Shown here: positions 27,143 to 37,879 of the stretch, in pieces
Position numbering within the stretch: the stretch's first letter is position 1
How the letters are laid out: every line of letters begins with the position of its first letter
From: Candidatus Competibacteraceae bacterium
Lineage (GTDB): Bacteria; Bacteroidota; Bacteroidia; CAIKAF01
Length of the DNA stretch: 42,242 nucleotides
Direction of reading: 5' to 3'
NCBI GenBank assembly: GCA_014879445.1
Contig: JACSSC010000028.1
Coordinates: 69,134 to 111,375, forward strand
Translations under genes and position numbers: made by a program
Notes under the pieces: generated by a model
What the model saw: only the letters and a program-made list of their open reading frames with translations
Database searches by the model: none
Told to the model about the DNA's origin: nothing

Positions 27143-28492
27143 TCAAGCCAATTCAACCAACAAGATAAAATTATCAATGCCCTTAACGTGTATTCTTGCA
27201 CCTTTATCAATAAATCCGACTATAGCCAATGCTTCATATATTTCGTTATCTATTTCAACATTGCCTCCAGGTCGTAAATTTGAAATGGCACTACCTTGTT
27301 TTCCAATCAGTGTTGCAGGTAGTATAGGCATTGCTACATAACCTTCATTTTTACTTTCAACGGATACAACTTCTACTCTTTTAAATAGTCGTGAATTGAG
27401 TGCAGAGCGACCGAATGCAATGATGATACCAAATGCCGCAAACATGGAAAGAATTACGGTGAGCACTGCCTTCAATAAATTCTCAGTATCAGGCAATGGA
27501 ATAGCACCTGCATCAGGTGCTGCCTTCACCAATGCAAACACAAGTGAAAAGAATACAAAAACGCCTCCCAATACGCCGGCTACGCCAAAACCAGGTATAA
27601 AGAAAATTTCTGCTACCAGTAATCCTAAGCCAATTACAAACAATGCAATTTCCCAGTATGCAGCAAGCCCTTCTAAGTATAGTGGAACAAAATAAAACAT
27701 GGCTGCGATTACAGCCACTAAAGTTGGAAAACCAATGCCTGGGGTTTTGAGTTCGAAAAAAATGCCTAATACGATAGCTGTTATCAATAACCCACTGATA
27801 ACAGGTCGCATAAAAAACTTTACAATTTTGGTTACAAGATTCTCATCGTGTCGGTACAGCTCATATCCTTCAATCTGATAATAATCCAGCAATGCTTCAA
27901 TAGATGAAAATTCCCCTTCACAGAAGCCAAATCGAATGGCTTCTTTTACCGTAAAGGAAACTACCTTTCCGCTATCTACAACACCGGGTATCGTTTTTTG
28001 TGCCTCCACCATGGCTTCAGCAATATCAGGGTCTCGTTCATTTTGCTCAGCTGTACTCCGCATACGACTTCGCATAAACGACTGATACTTTTCTCCTACT
28101 TTTTCTCCTTCTTGATTTACAACAGTTGATGCACCAATGGTTGCTCCTGGCTTCATATAAATACTATCGCAAGCCAAAGAAATAAAAGCGCCAGCAGATG
28201 CAGCATTGTTTTCGACAAACGCCCAAACAGGCATAGATGCGTTAAGTAATAATGTGCGAATTTCGTCAGCAGCATCTACCATGCCACCGTAAGTGTCTAT
28301 GTGCACAATCAATAAATCAGCTTGTAATGAATCGGCCATTTTTATGGCATCACGTGTTGTTTTTAATGCAGGTGGCGCAATCTCTTCATGTATCTTAAAA
28401 ACATAAATTTTTTGATAAGTATGCTGACCTGATAAGGGCAGGATAACAAATAATCCTACAATAATGCTTGTAATAAAATATCGTATTCTCAT
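27143..28492 (-). CDS. NfeD-family membrane-bound serine protease (ClpP-type)
   Basis: The 449-residue protein has a signal sequence and then a ClpP-class protease domain with HIDTYGGMVDAADEI and the nucleophile region ENNAASAGAFISLACD (Ser 99). GATIGASTVV follows. About five membrane helices cover roughly residues 235-365. The C-terminal NfeD OB-fold domain has GKQGSAISNLRPGGNVEIDNE and GARIHVKGIDNFILLVE. This is the long, fused form of NfeD, which partners stomatin/SPFH proteins in other bacteria; no SPFH gene is next to it here. It lies between the polyprenyl synthase and csaA in one operon. Confidence 0.9.
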   Translation of the reverse strand: MRIRYFITSIIVGLFVILPLSGQHTYQKIYVFKIHEEIAPPALKTTRDAIKMADSLQADLLIVHIDTYGGMVDAADEIRTLLLNASMPVWAFVENNAASAGAFISLACDSIYMKPGATIGASTVVNQEGEKVGEKYQSFMRSRMRSTAEQNERDPDIAEAMVEAQKTIPGVVDSGKVVSFTVKEAIRFGFCEGEFSSIEALLDYYQIEGYELYRHDENLVTKIVKFFMRPVISGLLITAIVLGIFFELKTPGIGFPTLVAVIAAMFYFVPLYLEGLAAYWEIALFVIGLGLLVAEIFFIPGFGVAGVLGGVFVFFSLVFALVKAAPDAGAIPLPDTENLLKAVLTVILSMFAAFGIIIAFGRSALNSRLFKRVEVVSVESKNEGYVAMPILPATLIGKQGSAISNLRPGGNVEIDNEIYEALAIVGFIDKGARIHVKGIDNFILLVELA

Positions 28493-28522
28493 AAGAGAAT
28501 AAAGGTATAAAAAAATAAAGAT

Positions 28523-29512
28523 TTAATACTCGCGATGGTAAATCATGGACGCCATTTGCCGTAATGAATCTTTATGAATTGCATCAATAGACAATTTGTC
28601 GAGCGAAGCTAAGGATTCAAGATAAAGCTGGTTCATTCTATCTTCAACCAATGCTGGCACTTGACGGTCGGCAAAGAATTGTAGCATCTTATTTACTTTT
28701 TTATCTGAATCTGACTCATGCAGGCAATTTTGATAGCGTTGTATATCATCCATATTGGCATTCTGAAGTGCTGCAATCACAAGGAAAGTTTTTTTGTTTT
28801 GTAGGATGTCGCCGCCTTTTCTTTTTCCTGTGCGTTCATCGCCATATGCATCTAAATAATCATCTTTTATCTGGAATGCCAATCCTAGTTTTAATCCAAA
28901 TTCATATATATTTTGCTGGTCTGATTCATCAGCGCCACCTATTATAGCACCCATTTGCAAAGCGGCTGCTAAAAGTACAGAAGTTTTATATGCAATCATG
29001 GTTAGGTATTCGCCTTCATTTACTTTCAACTTTTTTTCAAATTCCATATCCATTTGTTGCCCCTCCATTACTTGTGTGGCAGTGCGATTAAATAAATCCA
29101 ACAATGGCTTGATAAATGGTTGGGGAACATCCGAAATAAATCGGTAAGCAAACATCATCATTACGTCGCCTGCAAGCAAAGCTGTATTCAATCCATAGGC
29201 CTGATGAACGGTAGGTTCGCCACGACGTAAATGGGCTTCGTCCATAATATCATCATGAACCAACGTGAAATTATGAAACACTTCGATGCCATAGGCCGGT
29301 GATAATGCATTTGACACATCGCCACCAAATGCTTCACAACCCATGATTAACAAAACAGGCCGAATCCGTTTGCCCTTCATGTTCATGATATGATTTACGG
29401 CTTGATAAAGCCCTGATGGCTCTTCCGGAAATCGAAATCGAGACGAAGCCACTGTGTACCAGTCGTTTAAGTTGGAAAATGATGTAATCGAAGAAACCTC
29501 TTTTGATAGCAT
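28523..29512 (-). CDS. Polyprenyl (isoprenyl) diphosphate synthase
   Basis: This enzyme condenses IPP with allylic diphosphates to make a prenyl chain for quinones, carriers or carotenoids. From the ATG at 29512 it has 329 residues. The first aspartate motif DDIMD (87-91) and the second DDYLD (217-221) are intact, with GKRIRP, HLRRGEPTVH and KTSVL between or before them. The residue five before the first motif is Phe (HNFTLVHDD), an arrangement that in type I enzymes usually limits the chain to C15-C20. A TTG start at 29524 is possible but less likely. The nfeD gene starts 30 bp downstream. Confidence 0.9.
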   Translation of the reverse strand: MLSKEVSSITSFSNLNDWYTVASSRFRFPEEPSGLYQAVNHIMNMKGKRIRPVLLIMGCEAFGGDVSNALSPAYGIEVFHNFTLVHDDIMDEAHLRRGEPTVHQAYGLNTALLAGDVMMMFAYRFISDVPQPFIKPLLDLFNRTATQVMEGQQMDMEFEKKLKVNEGEYLTMIAYKTSVLLAAALQMGAIIGGADESDQQNIYEFGLKLGLAFQIKDDYLDAYGDERTGKRKGGDILQNKKTFLVIAALQNANMDDIQRYQNCLHESDSDKKVNKMLQFFADRQVPALVEDRMNQLYLESLASLDKLSIDAIHKDSLRQMASMIYHREY

Positions 29513-29587
29513 ACCCCTCTTCAATCAAATCTTAAGCCAAATGTTAATATTTTCTAAATTTTTTTGTTATTTTTTTTTATCAAGCAT

Positions 29588-29620
29588 AAAAAAGAGAAAC
29601 CCCTATTATTCGGGGTTTCT
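29588..29620 (-). terminator. Intrinsic terminator downstream of the 29662-30330 gene
   Basis: A 9-bp perfect stem AGAAACCCC/GGGGTTTCT (29595-29603 and 29612-29620) has an 8-nt loop. On the minus strand it is followed by a run of six T (complement of 29588-29593). It sits about 40 nt after the stop of the secreted protein gene and isolates it from the polyprenyl synthase operon. Confidence 0.85.
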
Positions 29621-29661
29621 AATTTTTCGCAACATTTAGATTGCGACAGGGGTAAAAATGA

Positions 29662-30330
29662 TTATTTCTTGGAAACTTTCTCCTTATACGGGAATTTATT
29701 GATAGTAGCTTTCATAATATTGGCAACTAAATAATCAGAACGCCCCCAATAGCTGGTAGGGAGTTTGCGTTCGTATTTCCACATAAGCTCTGCTGTTGAG
29801 CTCTCGTATATTGATGTTTCAATATCAATATTGCCGGTATAGCCACCATACCCTACAAAAATATCCAACGCTACGGCTGCTCTGTCAGAAATGGTTCGCA
29901 GTTTCTTTATCTCACATAAAAATATGGCATCAACACCTAATATCTCGCCAATTTTATCTTTAGGTGTTTGCATTAGGTCGGCGTACAAGATATTCGCTTG
30001 TTTTAGCTTTTGATTGGTTTCTTCGTAACCTTGTATTTCTACTGTCCAATTTACTTTCTTTGGCTTTCTTGTAATAAAGTAGTTATAAAAACTACGCTGC
30101 AGATTATAACCCTCTAACTCATCTTCCTGAACGACTCCTTTTCGTCCTTCCTTTTTAGCATCGCTCGAATTATCCTTTTCTGTTACATATACTGGAATAA
30201 TGGCCATGGTTTTGTGTAGAAATTTGGCTTCTGCCAATCGGTTGCTTTGGTATAACTGACCTTGTACATGTGGAGAAGAAACGGTTACAAAAAGAAATGT
30301 CAGAATAGTAGCAAAAAAAAATCTTTTCAT
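29662..30330 (-). CDS. Exported protein of unknown function
   Basis: The 222-residue protein has a signal peptide (about residues 1-24, ending VQGQ). It contains KTMAIIPVYVTEKD, ELEGYNLQRSFYNYFITRK, VEIQGYEETNQKLKQAN, IGEILGVDAIFLCEIKKL and SIYESSTAELMWKYERKLP. The pattern (an 'IAIIP' strand, then a search for low-copy subunits, then 'lgvDAIf') resembles the periplasmic nucleotide-free fold of CsgG/GNA1162-type proteins. No firm family can be named. It is monocistronic, bounded by a -7 box and a terminator. Confidence 0.7.
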   Translation of the reverse strand: MKRFFFATILTFLFVTVSSPHVQGQLYQSNRLAEAKFLHKTMAIIPVYVTEKDNSSDAKKEGRKGVVQEDELEGYNLQRSFYNYFITRKPKKVNWTVEIQGYEETNQKLKQANILYADLMQTPKDKIGEILGVDAIFLCEIKKLRTISDRAAVALDIFVGYGGYTGNIDIETSIYESSTAELMWKYERKLPTSYWGRSDYLVANIMKATINKFPYKEKVSKK

Positions 30331-30359
30331 CTTCCTGGTTATTAAGGATAATTTGTTTT

Positions 30360-30367
30360 CAAAGATA
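30360..30367 (-). promoter_or_regulatory. -7 box upstream of the exported protein gene
   Basis: On the minus strand TATCTTTG fully matches TAnnTTTG, 29 nt before the ATG at 30330. No TTG is found at the -33 distance. Confidence 0.45.
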
Positions 30368-30495
30368 CATGATATTTTTCAAAATGATATATGTTGTGAT
30401 TAGCAAACCGGTTATACAAAATATATCCCTACTTTTAGGCAACTAATTTGAACTTTTGCATGTAATGATTGTTAGAATAACGCAATAAATACCCG

Positions 30496-32212
<1,717 letters not shown>

Positions 32213-32223
32213 TTATTTTGAGG

Positions 32224-32231
32224 CAAAGTTA
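32224..32231 (-). promoter_or_regulatory. -7 box of eno
   Basis: On the minus strand TAACTTTG fully matches TAnnTTTG and lies 17 nt before the eno ATG. ATTC is at the -33 distance, so only the -7 half is convincing. Confidence 0.5.
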
Positions 32232-32244
32232 ATAAAACCTAGCA

Positions 32245-32274
32245 TTGGCCGAATTGAATATTAAACTATATTTT
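32245..32274 (+). promoter_or_regulatory. Possible promoter of the first tandem paralogue
   Basis: TTG (32245-32247) and TATATTTT (32267-32274) are separated by 19 nt; the -7 box has one mismatch to TAnnTTTG. It would start transcription at about the ATG at 32280, or about 14 nt before the ATG at 32292. It is divergent from the eno promoter and partly interleaved with it. Confidence 0.45.
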
Positions 32275-32279
32275 TTATT

Positions 32280-33917
32280 ATGTTTGAACCAATGAAAACA
32301 AGGTCGAGTTGTTCCTTTTTTTTCTCCCTAACATCACAAGTTGTATATACTTGTGCATGTATTTATATATCAACCACTCAATCATTTTATGCACAGCCCT
32401 ATCGCGTTGAATGGGGGGCTTATCAGAAAATGACTACCCGCGATTTTTATGATGGCATGTTGACTTACGATTCTGCCGGATTTTTCACACTTCGAAGCCG
32501 ATATAATGCTTTAGGCGATCGCACCACTTTTATGGATTATTATCTTTTTGAAACATTAGAACGAACTACAGCTACATCGCTTGTTCATCCTGAATCGCAT
32601 AAAGACGCAGCTATTCCTTACAAACTCATTTTTGAGGACATCCTCCGAATTGGTAGCCGAACAACTATGCTTATGACAAGCTACAATCAGGATAAAGCAC
32701 AAAATATGGCTTTTGCCCAATTTATAAATAGCGATGGAAGACCTGACGGTCACATCCTTGAATTGGCAAAAATGAAAGTAGAAAGAAAATCAAATCGCGG
32801 AAAATTTCAGTTTGCATCATCTCCCGACAAAAGTTTACTCCTGATATACAATCAAGAACCCGCTGATCCGTTTACCGACGAAAAATTCGGGCTTACGGTT
32901 GTTGATACTAATTTGCAAACTGTATGGACCAACGAATATACGTTACCCTATAAATCCAAAAATTTTATTTCCGTTGATTTTCGCATTGATAACAATGGCA
33001 ACGTGTATATGCTTTCTAAAATTTATTTAAGCAAGGAGCAAGAGAAACAAAAAAAAGTCAGAGGGTCAAATTTCTATTTTATCCTTATGCGCTTTTTGCC
33101 TGAAGACGAGAAAAATCGGTTTCAGGAATATATTATACAATTGGAAGACAAGCATCCAGCAAATTGTGCCTTTCGATTTGATAAGCGGAATAACCTTCAC
33201 GTGGCCGGATACTATGCGGCCGATAAAGATCTTAGAAAAATAGAAGGCCTTTTTTTCTATACGCAACATGCCGATTCATTATCCCCGGAAAAAATTAACC
33301 TTCATACACTTCCTGATGGATTTGTTGGTGACTTTATGACTGATGCGCCCATTCAGTTTGGTGAAGAAGGAGAACCTTCAATCGAAATCACACACCTTAT
33401 TCGACTTGAGGATGGAACTCGTATCATCATTGCAGAACATCGCCTGATAACAGAAACATGCTTTACCGATTTCAGAACAGCACTCACTACGTGCAATTAT
33501 AATTATTTTTTTAACGACCTGTTTGTTGTAAAAATCAGTCCTGACGACCAAGTGCAATGGAAAATTAAAATCAATAAAAGACAGGTTACCCGAAACGATG
33601 GAGGGATGTACTCGTCTTTTACATTTGCTACTTTAAACGATAAGATTGTTTTGCTGTATAATGAGCATCCCAAAAATTTTTCATTAAAAGGCGACCGTGG
33701 ATTGTTTTTTATGAATGATCCGCAACGCTCATCAGTAGCTTTGGTTGAAATCAGCTTGCAAGGAAATGTGGCTAAATATGAGCTATTCTCCAACGAGCGG
33801 CGCAAAACCTGGTTTAGGCCACGTTTTGCTCTTCAAATCAATGATCAATCACTACTTTTTTTTACATCACGCCTTCGGAACCACGCTATTGGTCGTTTGA
33901 TAGCCACGAAACCCTAA
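32280..33917 (+). CDS. Exported protein, paralogue 1 of a tandem pair, unknown function
   Basis: The 545-residue product has a long signal peptide ending near FYAQ (about residue 39). The ATG at 32292 may be the true start. The rest is beta-rich without known catalytic motifs. It shares a series of landmarks in order with the next gene: RGKFQFASSPD, LPYKSKNF, AGYYAADKDL, YNYFFNDLFVVKIS, LLYNEHPKNFSL and a terminal FRPRF region. Spacing of these blocks suggests a beta-propeller or similar repeat fold, but I cannot prove it. Its function is unknown. Confidence 0.75.
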   Translation: MFEPMKTRSSCSFFFSLTSQVVYTCACIYISTTQSFYAQPYRVEWGAYQKMTTRDFYDGMLTYDSAGFFTLRSRYNALGDRTTFMDYYLFETLERTTATSLVHPESHKDAAIPYKLIFEDILRIGSRTTMLMTSYNQDKAQNMAFAQFINSDGRPDGHILELAKMKVERKSNRGKFQFASSPDKSLLLIYNQEPADPFTDEKFGLTVVDTNLQTVWTNEYTLPYKSKNFISVDFRIDNNGNVYMLSKIYLSKEQEKQKKVRGSNFYFILMRFLPEDEKNRFQEYIIQLEDKHPANCAFRFDKRNNLHVAGYYAADKDLRKIEGLFFYTQHADSLSPEKINLHTLPDGFVGDFMTDAPIQFGEEGEPSIEITHLIRLEDGTRIIIAEHRLITETCFTDFRTALTTCNYNYFFNDLFVVKISPDDQVQWKIKINKRQVTRNDGGMYSSFTFATLNDKIVLLYNEHPKNFSLKGDRGLFFMNDPQRSSVALVEISLQGNVAKYELFSNERRKTWFRPRFALQINDQSLLFFTSRLRNHAIGRLIATKP

Positions 33918-33924
33918 ATTCAAG

Positions 33925-33955
33925 TTTGGGAATTTCAGAAAGATTTATATTTTTG
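33925..33955 (+). promoter_or_regulatory. Consensus Bacteroidota promoter of the second tandem paralogue
   Basis: TTTG (33925-33928), a 19-nt spacer and TATTTTTG (33948-33955) match TTTG-N19-TAnnTTTG without mismatch. It lies 17 nt before the ATG at 33973, in the 55-bp gap after paralogue 1, so the second gene can be transcribed on its own. Confidence 0.75.
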
Positions 33956-33972
33956 GCTCAAATTACATCATC

Positions 33973-35538
33973 ATGAGAAAATTTGCTTTGATTTGGATTC
34001 TTACACTCTCTTTGAGCTATCCTACATTCTCACAATTTGCTGAAGTTGATTGGGGTACAGCCATAAATAAAGAAGCAACAGAAAGTTTTAATAACATATT
34101 GGGCGAAACTTCAGATGCTTTTTTTGTTGAAAAGCATATCAAAACAGGGTTGCTTTCTTTTGATGTTGCTATTGAAAAATATAACAAGGAAACATTTGAG
34201 AAAGAGTTTTCTACTGTTGTTTACAATTCTCAGATGTATGCTGATAAAAAAAAGACAAGAGTAATGGATGTAAATGATGTTTTGATGCTCGATAATAAAA
34301 TACTGATGTTTGTATCTGAATATGATCGAGCTTCTGACACTTATACTTCATATGCCCAAAAAATGAATTTGGATGGGTTGCTAGATGGAACATTGATTAA
34401 GTTAGACGAATACAAAACACCTGAAAAGTCACTTCGGGGCAAATACGAATTCGTTAAATCTCCGGATAATAAAAATATCGTATTATATCACAAACGTCCT
34501 TTCAAAATGTATAATGACGAAAAATTTAAGATTAAAAAATTCGACCAAGATCTGAACCTTATTTGGGAAAAAGATTTGGCATTCCCGTATAAAGATAAAG
34601 ATTTTAATCTCTTTTCTTTAAAGGTGATGAACGATGGGAACTGTTATATACTGGCTCGTATTTTTTTAGACAATGAAGAAGCACGTGAGAAGAAAAATAA
34701 CCTTGAAGCCACGTATTATTTCAAGCTACTTTCATTCTCCGATACTGATACAATTCAGGAGTCATTCTTTAAAGAAACTAATATCGAATTACCCAAAAGA
34801 TGGATTACCGATATTTCATTCACGACCATAAACGATGAAATTGTTTGTGCAGGATTTTATGCAGATAAAAAAGATATGGCAGTAACAGGTACTTTCTTTA
34901 TGCGTATTGAGAAAACTACTGGATTGATTAGGGCGCAAGATACTGAAGAATTTTCAAAAACTTTTTTAGCAGAATTTATTGGTGATAAAAAAGCTGAAAG
35001 AGGGAATGGTTTGCGTGATTTTGTACTTAGCGATATAATTCGCCGTAATGATGGTGGCCTGATGTTGGTTGGCGAACAGTTTTTCATTAAAACAGTTTGT
35101 TATACTTCCTCAGGAAATACCAGATGCAATGATTATTACTATTATAACGATATTATTGTTGTAAACATCAACAGCAAAGGTGAAATAGAATGGAATGCAA
35201 GAGTTCCCAAAAGATCAATGGATTCCCAAAATGGGTTTTATCTCTCATACGCTTTGGCAGTAAAAGGCAATCAAGTATATTTTATCTATAATGAAAATCA
35301 GAAAAACTTGACTATTACTGATCCCAGAATGTTGAAGAATGTAAACATCTCTAGCTCAGTAGCTGTTTTAGCTCATATTAACTCCAAAGGAGATGTGTCA
35401 CGCGAAGTATTATTTACTTCAAAAGAATCGCAAGCTTATCTTCGCCCCAAAACTTGCAAGCAGCTAAATCCTAATGAAATGATCATCTTGGGAGTAAAAG
35501 GAAAAAATACGCAATGGGGCAAATTGCGTTTCCCTTGA
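33973..35538 (+). CDS. Exported protein, paralogue 2 of a tandem pair, unknown function
   Basis: The 521-residue product has a signal peptide (about residues 1-20, ending TFSQ). Blocks shared with paralogue 1 are RGKYEFVKSPD, FPYKDKDF, AGFYADKKDM, YYYYNDIIVVNIN, FIYNENQKNLTI and a C-terminal SSSVAVLAHINSKGDV region. The two copies are clearly related but far diverged, so the duplication is old. No C-terminal sorting signal is evident. The stop is 2 bp from the convergent PqiA-like gene. Role unknown; cell-surface or periplasmic scaffold is a guess. Confidence 0.75.
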   Translation: MRKFALIWILTLSLSYPTFSQFAEVDWGTAINKEATESFNNILGETSDAFFVEKHIKTGLLSFDVAIEKYNKETFEKEFSTVVYNSQMYADKKKTRVMDVNDVLMLDNKILMFVSEYDRASDTYTSYAQKMNLDGLLDGTLIKLDEYKTPEKSLRGKYEFVKSPDNKNIVLYHKRPFKMYNDEKFKIKKFDQDLNLIWEKDLAFPYKDKDFNLFSLKVMNDGNCYILARIFLDNEEAREKKNNLEATYYFKLLSFSDTDTIQESFFKETNIELPKRWITDISFTTINDEIVCAGFYADKKDMAVTGTFFMRIEKTTGLIRAQDTEEFSKTFLAEFIGDKKAERGNGLRDFVLSDIIRRNDGGLMLVGEQFFIKTVCYTSSGNTRCNDYYYYNDIIVVNINSKGEIEWNARVPKRSMDSQNGFYLSYALAVKGNQVYFIYNENQKNLTITDPRMLKNVNISSSVAVLAHINSKGDVSREVLFTSKESQAYLRPKTCKQLNPNEMIILGVKGKNTQWGKLRFP

Positions 35539-35540
35539 TT

Positions 35541-36101
35541 TTATGATGCTGACTTTGTATCCGGCACATGCGTTCCTGTTCTGAACAGAGCCGTTGATAT
35601 TATTGAAAGTAATACATAGCCCGCAAAGAAATAGTATCCGTTATTGATATCTGCTTTTAGAAACTGATTGGTTTGAGTATATAAAAAGGCAATAAAAACG
35701 CCCACTACAAAAACATCAGCCATTGCAAACTTTCCCATAAACGATACCACCTTGCTGAAAGCAGTGGCGAATTTACGCTTGCGAAATGCAAAAAGTAAAA
35801 ATGATAACAGCGTTTTAACTACCGGAACAAAAACAGCAAAAAAGGAGATTAGAAATGCAACGAAATATTGCTTATTCTTTACCAATTCTCTCACTGCTTC
35901 CAATATAGTGTAGGTAAGTGATTTGGTGGTTTTTTGCTCTATCGAATTGCCAAACATACTGCCCAAAAACGGTATATCAATCATTTCTGACAAATTAAAA
36001 CTTACCGTAAATGTCATAAACGGTGTTGTAATACCTATGACATACAATACCAATGAAAGCGAAAAAAGAAGTACGGCTGCTACCTGATTGATATGACTCA
36101 T
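35541..36101 (-). CDS. Paraquat-inducible protein A-like membrane protein
   Basis: The 186-residue protein has four membrane segments, at about residues 8-28, 78-105, 124-142 and 156-175. The sequence MGKFAMADVFVVGVFIAFL, after a basic RKRKF segment, matches the conserved core of PqiA proteins, which in E. coli work with PqiB in inner-to-outer membrane lipid transport. Only one PqiA domain is present and no PqiB/MCE gene is adjacent. It lies 46 bp after the kite-like gene, on the same strand, and could be the last gene of that operon. Confidence 0.8.
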   Translation of the reverse strand: MSHINQVAAVLLFSLSLVLYVIGITTPFMTFTVSFNLSEMIDIPFLGSMFGNSIEQKTTKSLTYTILEAVRELVKNKQYFVAFLISFFAVFVPVVKTLLSFLLFAFRKRKFATAFSKVVSFMGKFAMADVFVVGVFIAFLYTQTNQFLKADINNGYYFFAGYVLLSIISTALFRTGTHVPDTKSAS

Positions 36102-36147
36102 AACATTTTATATTTTTAATTTATTCCGAACGCAAATTACATAAAAT

Positions 36148-36690
36148 TCAAGATTCTGCTACCATATGCTCTTTACCATTGGTTTGTCGACGTGACAAAT
36201 CCATGGCAAAGCCCGTGAATACCTTGTATGCCGGCGTAAATACAAATCGGTCGTTTCCTGTTCGTTCAACAATGTTGCGACGTCGCATCGTATCTATCAA
36301 CATTCTTCTCTTCTCGGCATCTTCGAGTTGTCTTGTTGCACGAACCAAATCGATATACGATGTGTTCTCAAAATAGGTATCTATCTCCTCCATCTCAAAC
36401 TCATTGTATTGCAAGCAATCCATAAAATTCTTTCCGTCTTTGTCTAGTTCATAACAGAGAATAGCGAAAAATATGCATATAGTTCTTGACAATGTTTCGT
36501 GCGTTTGGGAGGAAACCAAACAGGCATATTCCGACGATAAGTGAAAATCCATTCCAAAGGATTCGGAAAAAAAATTACGATAAAATACTTCGTTGGTTTT
36601 GATTGTATCAAATTCCTTTTCAGATGAAAGAATAAATTTTCCTCTCATCAAATCCTGTACAATTGCTTTGTGATTATTGGGATATTCCAT
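36148..36690 (-). CDS. Kite-like subunit (MukE/MksE/JetB-like) of an SMC complex
   Basis: From the ATG at 36690 the product has 180 residues; an ATG at 36708 would add six. The N-terminal region IVQDLMRGKFILSSEK, then YRNFFSESFGMDFHLSSEYA, follows the pattern of MksE/JetB proteins. The C-terminal part (RRRNIVERTGNDRFVFTPAY) looks like a winged helix with a beta hairpin. In MukBEF-type complexes this subunit dimerises on the kleisin. The gene starts 17 bp inside the upstream kleisin-like gene, so translation is coupled. The assignment rests on pattern, size and context, and is not from a search. Confidence 0.6.
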   Translation of the reverse strand: MEYPNNHKAIVQDLMRGKFILSSEKEFDTIKTNEVFYRNFFSESFGMDFHLSSEYACLVSSQTHETLSRTICIFFAILCYELDKDGKNFMDCLQYNEFEMEEIDTYFENTSYIDLVRATRQLEDAEKRRMLIDTMRRRNIVERTGNDRFVFTPAYKVFTGFAMDLSRRQTNGKEHMVAES

Positions 36691-37867
36691 ATGATTCAAT
36701 TTTAACATTTGGTACTGTATAACTTGCTTGTGATGTTTCTATAGTGCTGGTTTTTCCAGTAAATTCAATTTGTAAATTTTCTTCAAAAAGCAAACCGGCC
36801 AGCGTAAACAATTTATCGGTTTGTGTAATTCCAAATTCAGCATTAATTTCAGTAGCAGCCCATTCAAAAAAGTTCTCGATTGGCAATTGGGAGAGTAACT
36901 TATCACGATACATATTTTTATGATAAATCCACTTCTCTACATCCTGCTCATCGTCTTCTATAATCATCTCATCAGACGTTTCGAATTGTTCGAAAAACTC
37001 TTTGGTCTGGTAATACATGTCTGATGCATATACCTGATAGGTTTGCTCTTTTATCATAGTCGGCGTTTCCATGCGAAATGGATTTTTCAGAAAATGTATC
37101 CATCCCGATAAAATCGCCGATTCAGTACGAATACGCTCAATAAGTGGCAATAGCTCGTTTGTGAGTGTTCGTGAATGTTTGATGAGGTTGTTATGCACTT
37201 CCATCAAAAAAACATATAACTTTTCAAACTGACGGCGTATGCCCTCATCTGCGAAATTCAATCGATAACGATTAGCAAATTCTGAAATTTCGGATAGGGT
37301 AAAAGCTACTGAGGATGGATTATTTACATCCAAAATTCGATTTAATGGTACGATGTAATAATCAATCCAAAATGTTGCTTTTTGTAACTTTGAGCGATAA
37401 TCCATTTTCTCTGCATTGGCCTTCAGTTCACGCGATTCGGTCAATAATCTGAATGTGTTTCTTTCAACATGACTAATACACTCTCCGGCCTGTGACATAA
37501 TTTCCATGATACGTGCTTCCAATATATCTCGGTCTAAGGATAATCCCTGAATGATTTGACGAAACAAATCACCAAAAACTTGGTTGTACTTATCTATCGT
37601 CTCTGGTAATACCGGTCTGAAAGTTTGATACAAATACTGTAATAAATCAAAAAACTCTTTTCTGAACACATATTCTTCTCCTGACAGACGCAGAATTTTA
37701 TAATCAAAAAATCGCTGACCCACATCTGATTTATGCCGGTCTATGACATCCAGAAATACATGATGTGGAATGGACTGATTCGCTATCTGATAATCATAAA
37801 GGTCTTTCACCGCATCAAAATGATGCGTGAAAAATCGCAATATGCTGACAGGTTCATTGTGTTGCAT
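36674..37867 (-). CDS. Kleisin-like subunit (MukF/MksF/JetA-like) of an SMC complex
   Basis: The 397-residue cytosolic protein begins with ILRFFTHHFDAVKDLYDYQI, then DVIDRHKSD and KILRLSGEEYVFRKEF, which could be an N-terminal winged helix. Long helical segments follow (about residues 90-270), then an acidic stretch with EDDEQDVEKW near residue 310 and a small C-terminal domain. This order (winged helix, helical middle, acidic linker, C-terminal domain) is what MukF/MksF/JetA kleisins show. It starts 12 bp after the SMC-like stop and overlaps the kite-like gene. I name it by architecture and context. Confidence 0.6.
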   Translation of the reverse strand: MQHNEPVSILRFFTHHFDAVKDLYDYQIANQSIPHHVFLDVIDRHKSDVGQRFFDYKILRLSGEEYVFRKEFFDLLQYLYQTFRPVLPETIDKYNQVFGDLFRQIIQGLSLDRDILEARIMEIMSQAGECISHVERNTFRLLTESRELKANAEKMDYRSKLQKATFWIDYYIVPLNRILDVNNPSSVAFTLSEISEFANRYRLNFADEGIRRQFEKLYVFLMEVHNNLIKHSRTLTNELLPLIERIRTESAILSGWIHFLKNPFRMETPTMIKEQTYQVYASDMYYQTKEFFEQFETSDEMIIEDDEQDVEKWIYHKNMYRDKLLSQLPIENFFEWAATEINAEFGITQTDKLFTLAGLLFEENLQIEFTGKTSTIETSQASYTVPNVKIESYGISQ

Positions 37868-37879
37868 TTGAATAAGATA

